Below are positions 1 to 7,592 of a stretch of 64,000 nt of DNA, piece after piece. Below the pieces are notes generated by a model. It saw only the letters and a program-made list of their open reading frames with translations, searched no databases and was not told where the DNA came from. Both the position numbers and the translations under genes were made by a program. The stretch is taken from assembly GCF_023016005.1 (NCBI RefSeq), contig NZ_JALKAZ010000001.1, positions 2,232,001-2,296,000 on the forward strand. The letters are read 5' to 3'. This stretch comes from Erythrobacter sp. F6033 (GTDB taxonomy: Bacteria > Pseudomonadota > Alphaproteobacteria > Sphingomonadales > Sphingomonadaceae). Numbering within the stretch: the first letter of the stretch is position 1; each line of letters starts with the position of its first letter.

Positions 1-1089
1 GCCCGTACCCCGTACGATGCACCTTCGATATTCAACATATCGGGGATGAGCTACGGTTCGCTATCCACGCCGGCGGTACGCGCGCTTTCCAGTGGCGCGG
101 CGAAAGCAGGGTGCTGGATGAACACCGGTGAGGGCGGGCTTTCTCCGTATCACCTTGAAGGTGGCTGCGACATTGTATTTCAGATCGGTACAGCAAAATA
201 CGGCGTTCGCGATGACGACGGAAACTTGTCCGACGAAAAGCTTCGCGAAGTGGCCGCTCACGAGAAGGTCCGCATGTTCGAATTGAAGCTCTCGCAGGGC
301 GCAAAGCCAGGCAAAGGCGGCATATTACCTGCCGCCAAGGTCAATGCAGAAATCGCCAAAATCCGCGGTATTCCAGAGGGCGAAGCATCGATCTCTCCGA
401 ACCGGCACACGGATATCGGCAGCATCGAAGAGCTGCTCGATATGATCGCCCGCATCCGCGAAGTGACCGGGAAGCCGGTGGGCTTCAAGACGGTCATCGG
501 TGCCTATGGCTGGCTGCAAAATCTATTCGAAGAAATCAACAAACGCGGCCCACAAAGCGCGCCAGATTTTATCACTGTAGATAGCGGCGACGGTGGAACA
601 GGCGCTGCCCCCATGCCTTTGATCGACAATGTCGGCCTCACTCTGCGTGAAGCCCTTCCGATGCTAGTCGATTTGCGCGACGAAGCTGGTCTGAAAGATC
701 GAATCCGGATCGTCGCAAGCGGTAAGCTAGTAACTCCCAGCGAGGTCGCATGGGCGATTTGTGCGGGTGCAGACTTCACCATTTCGGCGCGAGGTTTCAT
801 GTTTGCACTTGGCTGTATTCAGGCGATGAAATGCAACAAGAACACCTGCCCAACAGGCATCACCACGCACGACCCGAGCCTTCAGCGCGGCCTCGATCCA
901 GCCAACAAGTCTGTGCGGGTCGCGAATTTTGTGAAGCAAATGCGTAAAGAAGTCGGCGTGATCGCCCATTCGGTCGGCGTTACCAACCCCCGCGGGATGA
1001 AGCGATACCACGTGCGCCTCGTTTGTGCTGATGGTCGCTCACGTCCGTTGGATGAGCTATATCCTTCGGCCACCAAGCAGGTGGCTTAG
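1..1089 (+). CDS. GltB-like FMN-binding glutamate synthase family protein (5' end outside window)
   Basis: The frame is open from base 1, so the N-terminus lies upstream; 362 C-terminal residues are visible. They form the glutamate synthase FMN-binding barrel: a GMSYGSLS opening, the substrate-region phrase NTGEGGLSPYH, a Gly-rich DSGDGGTGAAP strand-loop, and a cysteine group CNKNTCPTG that resembles the 3Fe-4S ligands of GltB. The protein probably belongs to the stand-alone FMN-binding glutamate synthase family rather than the roughly 1500-residue GltB, since no C-terminal beta-helix (GXGXG) domain follows the barrel. The electron donor and true product are not evident. Its stop codon overlaps the stop of the convergent next gene by two bases. 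Confidence 0.85.
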   Translation, partial: ARTPYDAPSIFNISGMSYGSLSTPAVRALSSGAAKAGCWMNTGEGGLSPYHLEGGCDIVFQIGTAKYGVRDDDGNLSDEKLREVAAHEKVRMFELKLSQGAKPGKGGILPAAKVNAEIAKIRGIPEGEASISPNRHTDIGSIEELLDMIARIREVTGKPVGFKTVIGAYGWLQNLFEEINKRGPQSAPDFITVDSGDGGTGAAPMPLIDNVGLTLREALPMLVDLRDEAGLKDRIRIVASGKLVTPSEVAWAICAGADFTISARGFMFALGCIQAMKCNKNTCPTGITTHDPSLQRGLDPANKSVRVANFVKQMRKEVGVIAHSVGVTNPRGMKRYHVRLVCADGRSRPLDELYPSATKQVA

Positions 1090-1874
1090 AAGCCAAGCCA
1101 ATGCTTGCGATTTCTGGTCTTAGACAACCCTAGGAACGCAGCAAGCACGACCAGTATACCTGAACCAATACAGGCCCATGCAATTGCTTCGTTCTCTTGC
1201 CCCCCGCGAAAATGGATCGCGGTGAGCGCCCAGCAGAACACCGCAGCATACCACGGGTTACCGCGGCTTCTCACAACGGCAAGCGCAGCAATCACACCGC
1301 TGATTGCAACCATGCCTGCGGTAACAAGCGGGAATGTCCCCCCATCTGCGAACCCGTAAAATTTGAGCGTCGCCGACACATTCACGATGCTTGCTGCGGT
1401 CAGCCAAGCCGCTAGCGCGCTAAAGACGGGAGCCACCAGCCAGCGCTCCTTCGAGGCGAATTCGTCATGCTGCACCAATGTGCGGAGAACGGCGAGCAAG
1501 CCGATCAGAGATACAAATATGATGATCGCTGAAATTGCGGTGAGATTGTTGTAGCCTGTATACGCCGCCCAAATGCCCTGCGCGCCAAGAGCAATCGCTG
1601 CGGGCCAGCCAATCCGATCAAGCAACGCATTGCTGCGCTCGGCGGGGAGCGCCTGCCAGATTGCGAATACCGCTGAGCCAAGAAACAGCAATCCCCAGAT
1701 CGAGAAAGCCCAGCCCGATGGCGTGATCATTGTTCGCACCGAATCCGAGCGATCGCCGATTTGTTCGCCAAATCCCAAGGCTGGCAGGAAAGACGACCCG
1801 ATCTGGCAGACCACGGCAAGAATGATAACGGCGCGCTGAACAGCGCTGCGATTGGCTGACAATGTTGCTTGCAT
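1086..1874 (-). CDS. TspO/MBR-related integral membrane protein
   Basis: This 262-residue protein is strongly hydrophobic, with about seven likely membrane helices. Near residues 50-70 it carries the phrase ITPSGWAFSIWGLLF, which is typical of TspO/MBR-related proteins. It is about 100 residues longer than classical TspO (around 160), so it belongs to the long TspO-like group and not to the sensory porphyrin-binding TspO itself. The ATG start has only a weak ribosome-binding site. The gene runs convergently into the upstream GltB-like gene and is followed by no clear terminator. Ligand and function are unknown. Confidence 0.7.
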   Translation of the reverse strand: MQATLSANRSAVQRAVIILAVVCQIGSSFLPALGFGEQIGDRSDSVRTMITPSGWAFSIWGLLFLGSAVFAIWQALPAERSNALLDRIGWPAAIALGAQGIWAAYTGYNNLTAISAIIIFVSLIGLLAVLRTLVQHDEFASKERWLVAPVFSALAAWLTAASIVNVSATLKFYGFADGGTFPLVTAGMVAISGVIAALAVVRSRGNPWYAAVFCWALTAIHFRGGQENEAIAWACIGSGILVVLAAFLGLSKTRNRKHWLGF

Positions 1875-1942
1875 GGAACTTTAACGGCTGGCGCTGCTCG
1901 GCGTTCCAGCAATTGCGGGAAACCTTGGCGAAACGAAATATG

Positions 1943-2354
1943 TCAGGGGGCTTCATAAGCCGGGTTCTGTATCCGCGCGCGGTATCCCCGAGGGGACCGG
2001 CCACGCGGTGGCAGCCATTCATCTAGGCCATCCGTTGCCGAACAGCTCAAGCAGCCAACCCGGACCTCTCGGAGCGAAACACTCCTGCCTAAAAGGCGCG
2101 AGACCCCTATTTGGCCTTGCTCCAGGTGGGGTTTACCATGCGGACGCTGTTACCAGAGCCCCGGTGCGCTTTTACCGCACCCTTTCACCCTTGCCTGTGA
2201 CCGTTAGGTCCATCGGCGGTACACTCTCTGTGGCACTTTCCCTAAATGCCTGCCCAAAAGCAGACACTCGGCGGGCGTTACCCGCCACCTTTGCTTCGTG
2301 GAGCCCGGACTTTCCTCGCGGTCTTGCGACCCCGCGACTGCCTCGGCCCCCTGA
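1943..2354 (-). ncRNA. rnpB: RNase P RNA, bacterial class A
   Basis: Read on the minus strand, the segment begins near 2354 and contains the hallmark GGAAAGTCCGGGCTCC (CR-I/P4 strand), the ACAGAGAGTGTACCGCC block in the middle, and the 3' signature ACAGAACCCGGCTTAT. The two ends, TCAGGGGGC at 2346-2354 and GCCCCCTGA at 1943-1951, are perfectly complementary and form helix P1, which fixes both boundaries. The length, about 412 nt, fits an alphaproteobacterial class A RNA. It is the catalytic RNA that trims tRNA 5' ends with RnpA. Its promoter must lie in the short gap before the aqpZ terminator hairpin. Confidence 0.96.
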
Positions 2355-2372
2355 CGGATCTGCGCATACAGA

Positions 2373-2401
2373 AAGGGCCGGCTTTAGGAAAGCCGGCCCT
2401 T
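2373..2401 (-). terminator. Hairpin terminator of aqpZ
   Basis: A 13-bp perfect stem (2373-2385 with 2389-2401) has a 3-nt loop and lies 25 bp after the aqpZ stop. The following minus-strand bases are only modestly T-rich (CTTTCTGT). It separates aqpZ from rnpB on the same strand. Confidence 0.75.
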
Positions 2402-2425
2402 CACTCTTGCAATATTTGGCGAAGC

Positions 2426-3139
2426 TTATTCTTGCCCGCCAATGTTATCGATTGGCTCATCTGGCGAAATCAGTTTCCAAATCACCGCGCCAATGGCTGC
2501 GCCAATTAGCGGAGCGACCCAGAACAACCAAAGCTGCGGCACGGCTGCCGTATCGGCGTAAAATGCCACGCTGGTTGAACGCGCCGGATTGACCGACGTG
2601 TTCGTCACCGGAATGGAAATCAGGTGGATCAGCGTCAGCGCAAGACCGATTGAAATCGGCGCAAAGCCCGCTGGTGCCTTTGACGATGTCGATCCGAGGA
2701 TCACGATCAGGAAGCCTGCGGTCAGGACAATCTCAATGATCAAAGCGGCCGTCATGGAAAATCCGCCCGGCGACAATTCGCCGTAGCCGTTGGAGGCAAA
2801 GCCGCCTGCTTCAAAGTCGGCCACTCCGCTCGCGACAAGAAACAGAACGCCAGCCGCTGTGAATGACCCAAGCAATTGTGCAACCCAATATGGCACCAAT
2901 TCGCCCCAGCTAAAGCGTCCACCCAATGCGAGGCCGAGCGAAACTGCCGGGTTAAAGTGCCCTCCGGAGATGCCGCCGACCGCGTAAGCCATGGTCAGAA
3001 CCGTCAAACCAAATGCCAGCGAAACGCCAACAAAACCGATGCCGAGTTCAGGAAAGGCTGCTGCGAGCACTGCGGAACCGCAGCCTCCAAACACCAGCCA
3101 AAATGTGCCGATAAATTCGGCTCCCAGTTTTCTCATCAT
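2426..3139 (-). CDS. aqpZ: Aquaporin Z (water channel)
   Basis: The product is a 237-residue major intrinsic protein with six membrane helices and the two half-helix NPA motifs, in [11 protein letters not shown] (first half) and [11 protein letters not shown] (second half). The Ala-Arg after the second NPA is the selectivity-filter arginine. It would let water cross the inner membrane during osmotic change. The start at 3139 was chosen because GGGAGGG lies just upstream and the next residues, MMRKLGAEF, match AqpZ N-termini; the open frame continues further upstream without family similarity. A strong hairpin follows the stop. Confidence 0.93.
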   Translation of the reverse strand: MMRKLGAEFIGTFWLVFGGCGSAVLAAAFPELGIGFVGVSLAFGLTVLTMAYAVGGISGGHFNPAVSLGLALGGRFSWGELVPYWVAQLLGSFTAAGVLFLVASGVADFEAGGFASNGYGELSPGGFSMTAALIIEIVLTAGFLIVILGSTSSKAPAGFAPISIGLALTLIHLISIPVTNTSVNPARSTSVAFYADTAAVPQLWLFWVAPLIGAAIGAVIWKLISPDEPIDNIGGQE

Positions 3140-3228
3140 TTCAGATCCCTCCCATTGTTGATGGTCTTTGTGGCAGCAGAGCATATTTCCCCCATGCCTG
3201 CTGAAAACCTTTGTAAACTGCTTTCTCT

Positions 3229-3948
3229 CTACCGCGCGTCTCCCCGGTCTCGCTCCAACAGCAAATGCCACAGGATAGCGCCCAGTTGCGCGTCATAGCG
3301 ACCTTCGATCTTGTCAGGTCGCCAGCGCCGCTCGAAAGCCTCGATGGTTTTGCGGCCTTCGGTAATGTCGTATCCATACCGTTCCAGACCGAGGATAAAT
3401 GCGCCTTCATTATGGAATGGATCGACCTGCTCGATCTTCTCGGGTTTTGGCAAACACAGCCCATATTCCGCCAGCCTGTCCCACGGAAACAGCTCGCCCG
3501 GATCAATTTTGCGCAACGGCGCAACATCCGAATGGCCGACGACGTTGGCACGAGGAATGTCGTATTGCTTCACGATCCGCGCGGCTAGCGGCAGCAGCGC
3601 TTCGAATTGAACGTCCGCAAATTCGCGATATCCACCCGCATGGCCGGGATGATCAAGTTCAATCCCGATGCTGGCAGAATTAACGTCCTTTGTGCCGCGC
3701 CAGAATGACGTACCCGCATGCCATGCACGTTTTTCTTCGGGCACCAGCTGGGTAACCACCCCCTCTTCGCTGATCAAATAATGCGCAGAAACACCGGCTT
3801 CCGGATCGGTCAGGCGGTCCAATGCTGTCTCGACCGGTTTCATTTCGGTGTAATGCAACACCAGCATCGTGATGGGAGATGTGCGCTCGTTGTAATTCGG
3901 TGAGGGCCTCACCGCATGAACCAGCTCATTGATCTCCATTTCGCTCAT
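3229..3948 (-). CDS. N-acetylmuramoyl-L-alanine amidase, AmpD/AmiD type
   Basis: The 239-residue protein has an Amidase_2 fold: the first zinc ligand in LVLHYTEM, the HAGTSFWRG and [10 protein letters not shown] strands, and the second zinc region in [16 protein letters not shown]. The C-terminal 60 residues resemble the small peptidoglycan-binding domain of AmiD. There is no signal peptide or lipobox at the N-terminus, so it is probably cytosolic and acts, like AmpD, on recycled anhydro-muropeptides, although AmiD homologues are outer-membrane lipoproteins. Its ATG overlaps the chpT stop by four bases, so the two genes are translationally coupled. Confidence 0.88.
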   Translation of the reverse strand: MSEMEINELVHAVRPSPNYNERTSPITMLVLHYTEMKPVETALDRLTDPEAGVSAHYLISEEGVVTQLVPEEKRAWHAGTSFWRGTKDVNSASIGIELDHPGHAGGYREFADVQFEALLPLAARIVKQYDIPRANVVGHSDVAPLRKIDPGELFPWDRLAEYGLCLPKPEKIEQVDPFHNEGAFILGLERYGYDITEGRKTIEAFERRWRPDKIEGRYDAQLGAILWHLLLERDRGDAR

Positions 3949-4598
3949 CCAATCATGCCTTCAGGCTCTGGGAGAACAGCTCCAAGCACAAGCGCTTCGT
4001 CAGTGACCGCATATTGCAGCCCTCCTCCTGTCTCCTCGGCCAGCAACGCGATCATATGCGCCGCTGCTGTCCGGCTGGAGATGTCGGCTTCCGAAAGTTC
4101 GCCTTGCAGCGCCTTCCCGATTGTCTCGTCGAATGCGATTTTGGGTCCGGTGGCGCGGGCCACAATCTCAACATTGCCGTCCCGCTTCTCCGCTCCGATG
4201 TCCAGCGTTCCGCCGCGTACCAGAGCATCAAGTGCGATCTGGGACAGGTTGAGCATCACTTTTACGGCAGGCTTTGGCAGACTGCTTTCGGCAATAGCCC
4301 AGTTCAGTTCCACCCGCTTGGCATCAGAAGCGAGCGCGTTCACAACATCCTGCGCTTCTTCGACTGGCACGTTTTCGCCAAACCCTCCGGCGGCACCGAA
4401 AGCAAGACGGAAGAATTTGAGTTTGTCTGTGCTGATCTTGGCGCTTTGTTCAAGCAGCTCGACGCAGCGGGCCCGCATTTCCGGGTCTTGCTCGTCAGCG
4501 AGAAGTTCCAGCCCGTTGGCCAACGCCCCAACGGGCGAAAGCATATCGTGGCACAGCCGCGAGCATAGCATGGAAGCAAGATCGGTTTGCGAGGTCAT
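3945..4598 (-). CDS. chpT: Histidine phosphotransferase ChpT
   Basis: This 217-residue protein matches ChpT, the dimeric phosphotransferase that passes phosphate from the hybrid kinase CckA to CtrA and CpdR in alphaproteobacteria. The phosphorylated histidine is His17 in the SRLCHDMLSPVGALANG helix. A degenerate, ATPase-dead Bergerat-like domain follows (about 75-217), including the ATGPKIAFDE region. The presence of chpT supports an alphaproteobacterial host with the CtrA cell-cycle phosphorelay. It is the first gene of a two-gene overlapping unit with the downstream amidase, an unusual pairing of cell-cycle and wall-recycling genes. Confidence 0.88.
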   Translation of the reverse strand: MTSQTDLASMLCSRLCHDMLSPVGALANGLELLADEQDPEMRARCVELLEQSAKISTDKLKFFRLAFGAAGGFGENVPVEEAQDVVNALASDAKRVELNWAIAESSLPKPAVKVMLNLSQIALDALVRGGTLDIGAEKRDGNVEIVARATGPKIAFDETIGKALQGELSEADISSRTAAAHMIALLAEETGGGLQYAVTDEALVLGAVLPEPEGMIG

Positions 4599-4792
4599 TC
4601 AGAAATCTCTTGATCAAATGTGTAGGGGAAAGGTGACACAGAACGCAGTCGCCGAATTCTTGCCGATGATTGATAAGCCATTGTTATTGCTCTGATCCCA
4701 TCAATTCATTCGGTGCCAAGTGTGACTTTAGCGCTGCGAGGGGTGAATAGAGCAAAAAATCGGCCCGCATGCACCCACTGATTTAGCGGACC

Positions 4793-5494
4793 CTAGCCGC
4801 TTCCAACATCGTAGGAAAGCGCATGAAACCCATCCTTGTCGTCCGCCCAGAACATCACATCGTCATCTGCAACGATTGCCCATATTTTTCCGTCATGCGC
4901 GGCCATGGCCTTGTCAGTTTCGGAAGGGGACGGGCTGCCCGTCGGATGCGAGTGGAAATATCCCATAACGCGCAAACCGCCTTCGCGCTCTGATCTGTAG
5001 GCGTCGATCAAAGCCTGCGGATCAATCTCGAAATGCGTTTCGGGGCTTGGGTGCACATTGCGCGTCTTGAGAGCCGCAGTGATGCAGTCCCCCTCGCCCA
5101 GCAATAATCCGCAGGCCTCGCGCGGATGGGCGGTTTGGGCCGCCGATTGCATCGCTTCAAAGGCATCTGCGACGATAGAAACCCGCTCACCCTGAGCCTG
5201 TCGAAGGGTGAATTGCGACTGTGAGCGCGCCAATCGGCTTAACTCATCCCAACGTCGGTCAATCAGTGCTTCTTTCTTCGCCCGGCTCCACCCTTTGATT
5301 TGTCTTTCAGCGCGCAACGCTTCATATCGCTCACCAAATTCCTGTGACCAAACGAGGCGCACAGGCCGCCGAGATTTGGTATAACCACCGAGATTGCCGG
5401 CGTGATGCTGGGAAATTCTCTGTTCGAGATCATCCGTATGACCGGTGTAATATGACCCATCCGAGCAATGCAGCATATAGGTGTAAAACGGCAT
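4793..5494 (-). CDS. GIY-YIG nuclease domain fused to a JAMM/MPN metalloprotease domain
   Basis: Two domains normally found as separate proteins are joined in this 233-residue frame. Residues 1 to about 90 are a UPF0213-type GIY-YIG domain (FYTYMLHCSDGSYYTGHT, then RYEALRAERQIKGWSRAKKEALI). Residues from about 105 on are an MPN+ domain with the JAMM zinc motif: the upstream Glu in REACGLLLG and HSHP followed by S-x2-D at the expected spacing. The joining segment FTLRQAQGER is the translation of a REP palindrome (5187-5211). I infer that a REP insertion removed the first stop and the second start. The substrate is unknown; bacterial JAMM proteins cleave isopeptide-like bonds or process sulfur carriers. 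Confidence 0.8.
   Translation of the reverse strand: MPFYTYMLHCSDGSYYTGHTDDLEQRISQHHAGNLGGYTKSRRPVRLVWSQEFGERYEALRAERQIKGWSRAKKEALIDRRWDELSRLARSQSQFTLRQAQGERVSIVADAFEAMQSAAQTAHPREACGLLLGEGDCITAALKTRNVHPSPETHFEIDPQALIDAYRSEREGGLRVMGYFHSHPTGSPSPSETDKAMAAHDGKIWAIVADDDVMFWADDKDGFHALSYDVGSG
5187..5211. repeat. REP palindrome inside the GIY-YIG/JAMM gene
   Basis: An imperfect palindrome has outer arms TCACCCT and AGGGTGA and the core CCTGAGCCTGTCGAAGGG. The core is shared with the element at 5514-5540. It lies in frame between the two protein domains of the host gene. This core is typical of the abundant REP-like repeats of sphingomonad genomes. Confidence 0.75.
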
Positions 5495-5513
5495 GGCCGA
5501 ACCGTAGCGCAGT

Positions 5514-5540
5514 TTCGTCCTTCGACAAGCTCAGGACGAA
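5514..5540. repeat. REP palindrome upstream of rluD
   Basis: Palindrome with arms TTCGTCCT and AGGACGAA; the minus strand reads CCTGAGCTTGTCGAAGGA, nearly the same core as the copy at 5187-5211. It ends only five bases before the rluD start codon and occupies most of the 51-bp divergent gap, so it may affect both genes. Confidence 0.75.
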
Positions 5541-5545
5541 CGGAC

Positions 5546-6490
5546 ATGGCTGAGATTGCAACCATCACTGGCACAATCACCGTCCCTACCCGCCTCGACA
5601 AGGCGCTGGCGGATGCCACCAATCTGTCGCGCGCGCGGGTCCAGGCTCTGATTGCGGAGGGACATGTCGAAGTGGGAGGCACAACCGCCTCATCTCCGTC
5701 AGCCAAGGTTAGCGAAGGTGATGAGTTTCTGATCTCGATCCCTGCTGCCATCGAAGCCGAAGCGAAGCCGCAGGACATTCCGTTGAATGTCGTATTCGAA
5801 GACGAGCATCTGATCGTGGTCGACAAGCCCGCTGGCATGGTGGTCCATCCAGCGGCGGGCAATCCAGACGGGACTCTCGTCAATGCGCTATTGCATCACT
5901 GTGCAGGCCAGTTGTCCGGCATTGGCGGCGTTGCCCGGCCCGGTATTGTGCACCGGATTGACAAGGACACTTCCGGGCTGCTGGTCGTGGCCAAGTCCGA
6001 TGCTGCGCATGAAGGTCTCGCCGCGCAATTCGCGGACCATTCCATCCATCGCCGGTATCTGGCCGTGGTTGGCGGCCATCCGTCCCCGTCCGAAGGCACG
6101 ATTGATGAGCGAATCGGTCGAAGCGACGCGAACCGAAAGAAAATGGCTGTGCTCGACAAGAATTCCTCGCGCGGGAAGCATGCGGTTACCCATTATAAGG
6201 TTTTAGACCGGATGAATGGGTGCGCTCTGATCGAGTGCCGACTCGAAACCGGTCGCACACATCAGGTGCGCGTTCACTGCGCATCAATTGGTCATGCTTT
6301 AATAGGAGATCAGACTTACGGAAAAACACCCAAGGGCTTGAAAACTATGATTTCACAGCTCGGATTTGCCCGTCAGGCACTGCACGCAGCCGAATTGGGC
6401 TTTTTGCATCCAATCTCGAACGAATCCGTATCTTATTCGAGTGATGTTCCCATCGATATGAGGGAACTAATCGACCAACTTGGGCGTTGA
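5546..6490 (+). CDS. rluD: 23S rRNA pseudouridine synthase, RluD type
   Basis: The 314-residue product has an N-terminal S4 RNA-binding domain (about 14-75, RLDKALADATNLSRARVQALI) and a pseudouridine synthase domain. The catalytic aspartate is in RIVHRIDKDTSG-like context (PGIVHRIDKDTSGLLVVAK) and the family phrase LETGRTHQVRVH is present. RluD isomerises uridines in helix 69 of 23S rRNA (1911, 1915, 1917 in E. coli). The start at 5546 gives the usual S4 start; an upstream in-frame ATG would translate through the REP element. No clear Shine-Dalgarno sequence precedes it. Confidence 0.9.
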   Translation: MAEIATITGTITVPTRLDKALADATNLSRARVQALIAEGHVEVGGTTASSPSAKVSEGDEFLISIPAAIEAEAKPQDIPLNVVFEDEHLIVVDKPAGMVVHPAAGNPDGTLVNALLHHCAGQLSGIGGVARPGIVHRIDKDTSGLLVVAKSDAAHEGLAAQFADHSIHRRYLAVVGGHPSPSEGTIDERIGRSDANRKKMAVLDKNSSRGKHAVTHYKVLDRMNGCALIECRLETGRTHQVRVHCASIGHALIGDQTYGKTPKGLKTMISQLGFARQALHAAELGFLHPISNESVSYSSDVPIDMRELIDQLGR

Positions 6491-6620
6491 ATTAGATGAA
6501 TGACATGTAATCCGGTTCAAACCGGCGAAAACACGTCTATATGTAACCATGTGGCCCGAAAAGACGGATGCCCATTAGGGGTCCATCAACAGAGGTCGAC
6601 GCAAGAAAGGTTAGGGAAAA

Positions 6621-7523
6621 GTGAGTAAAGCAAGAACGACGGTCCCGTCCCTGAGTGGTGAGCAAGGCCTCAACCGCTATCTGTCGGAGATCAAGAAGTA
6701 CCCGGTGCTTACGGCTGAGAATGAGTACATGCTCGCCAAGCGTTATTCCGAACATGAAGACCCCGATGCCGCAGCGCAGCTGGTGTCGAGCCACCTGCGG
6801 CTCGTGGCCAAGATTGCGATGGGCTATCGCGGTTACGGCCTGCCTGTGTCCGATCTCATTTCCGAAGGGAACGTGGGATTGATGCAGGGCGTCAAGAAAT
6901 TCGAACCCGATCGCGGTTTCCGCCTCGCGACTTACGCGATGTGGTGGATCAAAGCCTCGATTCAGGAATATATCCTTCGCAGCTGGTCGCTCGTCAAAAT
7001 GGGCACGACCGCGGCGCAGAAAAAGCTGTTCTTCAACCTTCGCCGGATGAAGAAACAACTCGAAGCTTACGAAGATTCCGATCTGCACCCTGAAGACGTG
7101 ACGAAAATCGCCACTGATCTGGGCGTGCCAGAGCAGGAAGTCGTCAACATGAACCGCCGGATGATGATGGGCGGCGATGGCTCGCTCAACACGCCGATGC
7201 GCAATGGCGAAGACGGCTCTGGTGAATGGCAGGATTGGCTGACCGATGACGGTCCGCTGCAGGATGAGCTTGTCGCAGATGCGCAGGAATCCGAAGTGCG
7301 TCACGATATGCTGGTCGAAGCGATGGATTCGCTCAATGACCGCGAAAAGCACATCCTGACAGAGCGCCGCCTGACGGAAAAGCCGCAGACACTCGAAGAA
7401 TTGTCACAGGTTTACGAAGTCAGCCGCGAACGTATCCGCCAGATCGAAGTGCGCGCCTTTGAAAAGCTGCAAAAGGCAATGCAGCGGATCGCGGGAGACC
7501 GCTTGCTGCCGGGAATGGCGTAA
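6621..7523 (+). CDS. rpoH: RNA polymerase sigma-32 (heat shock) factor RpoH
   Basis: This 300-residue sigma factor has region 2 (RLVAKIAMGYRGYGLPVSDLISEGN, then LATYAMWWIKASIQEYILRSWSLVK) and the RpoH-specific box QKKLFFNLRRMK just after it. Region 4 ends the protein (LEELSQVYEVSRERIRQIEVRAF). It directs transcription of chaperone and protease genes. The start is GTG at 6621, with a TTAGGGAAAA purine stretch just upstream. Whether the 5' leader forms a thermosensor cannot be judged by eye. A strong terminator follows, and clpXP elsewhere in the window is a likely target. Confidence 0.95.
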   Translation: MSKARTTVPSLSGEQGLNRYLSEIKKYPVLTAENEYMLAKRYSEHEDPDAAAQLVSSHLRLVAKIAMGYRGYGLPVSDLISEGNVGLMQGVKKFEPDRGFRLATYAMWWIKASIQEYILRSWSLVKMGTTAAQKKLFFNLRRMKKQLEAYEDSDLHPEDVTKIATDLGVPEQEVVNMNRRMMMGGDGSLNTPMRNGEDGSGEWQDWLTDDGPLQDELVADAQESEVRHDMLVEAMDSLNDREKHILTERRLTEKPQTLEELSQVYEVSRERIRQIEVRAFEKLQKAMQRIAGDRLLPGMA

Positions 7524-7550
7524 GCACCTGCGCGATTTGAAATAATAGAA

Positions 7551-7585
7551 ACCGCCGCAAACCTCCCCGGTTTGCGGCGGTTTTT
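7551..7585 (+). terminator. Rho-independent terminator of rpoH
   Basis: A perfect 13-bp GC-rich stem (7551-7563 with 7569-7581) with a 5-nt loop is followed by five T. It lies 28 bp after the rpoH stop and just before the convergent M20 gene's stop, so it may also serve that gene. Confidence 0.9.
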
Positions 7586-7592
7586 CTATGGG

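Noticed and set aside
2008..2592. 194-codon open frame on the plus strand
   Set aside because: It lies antisense to the RNase P RNA, the terminator and the end of aqpZ. The structural RNA fully explains the sequence and the frame has no family similarity.
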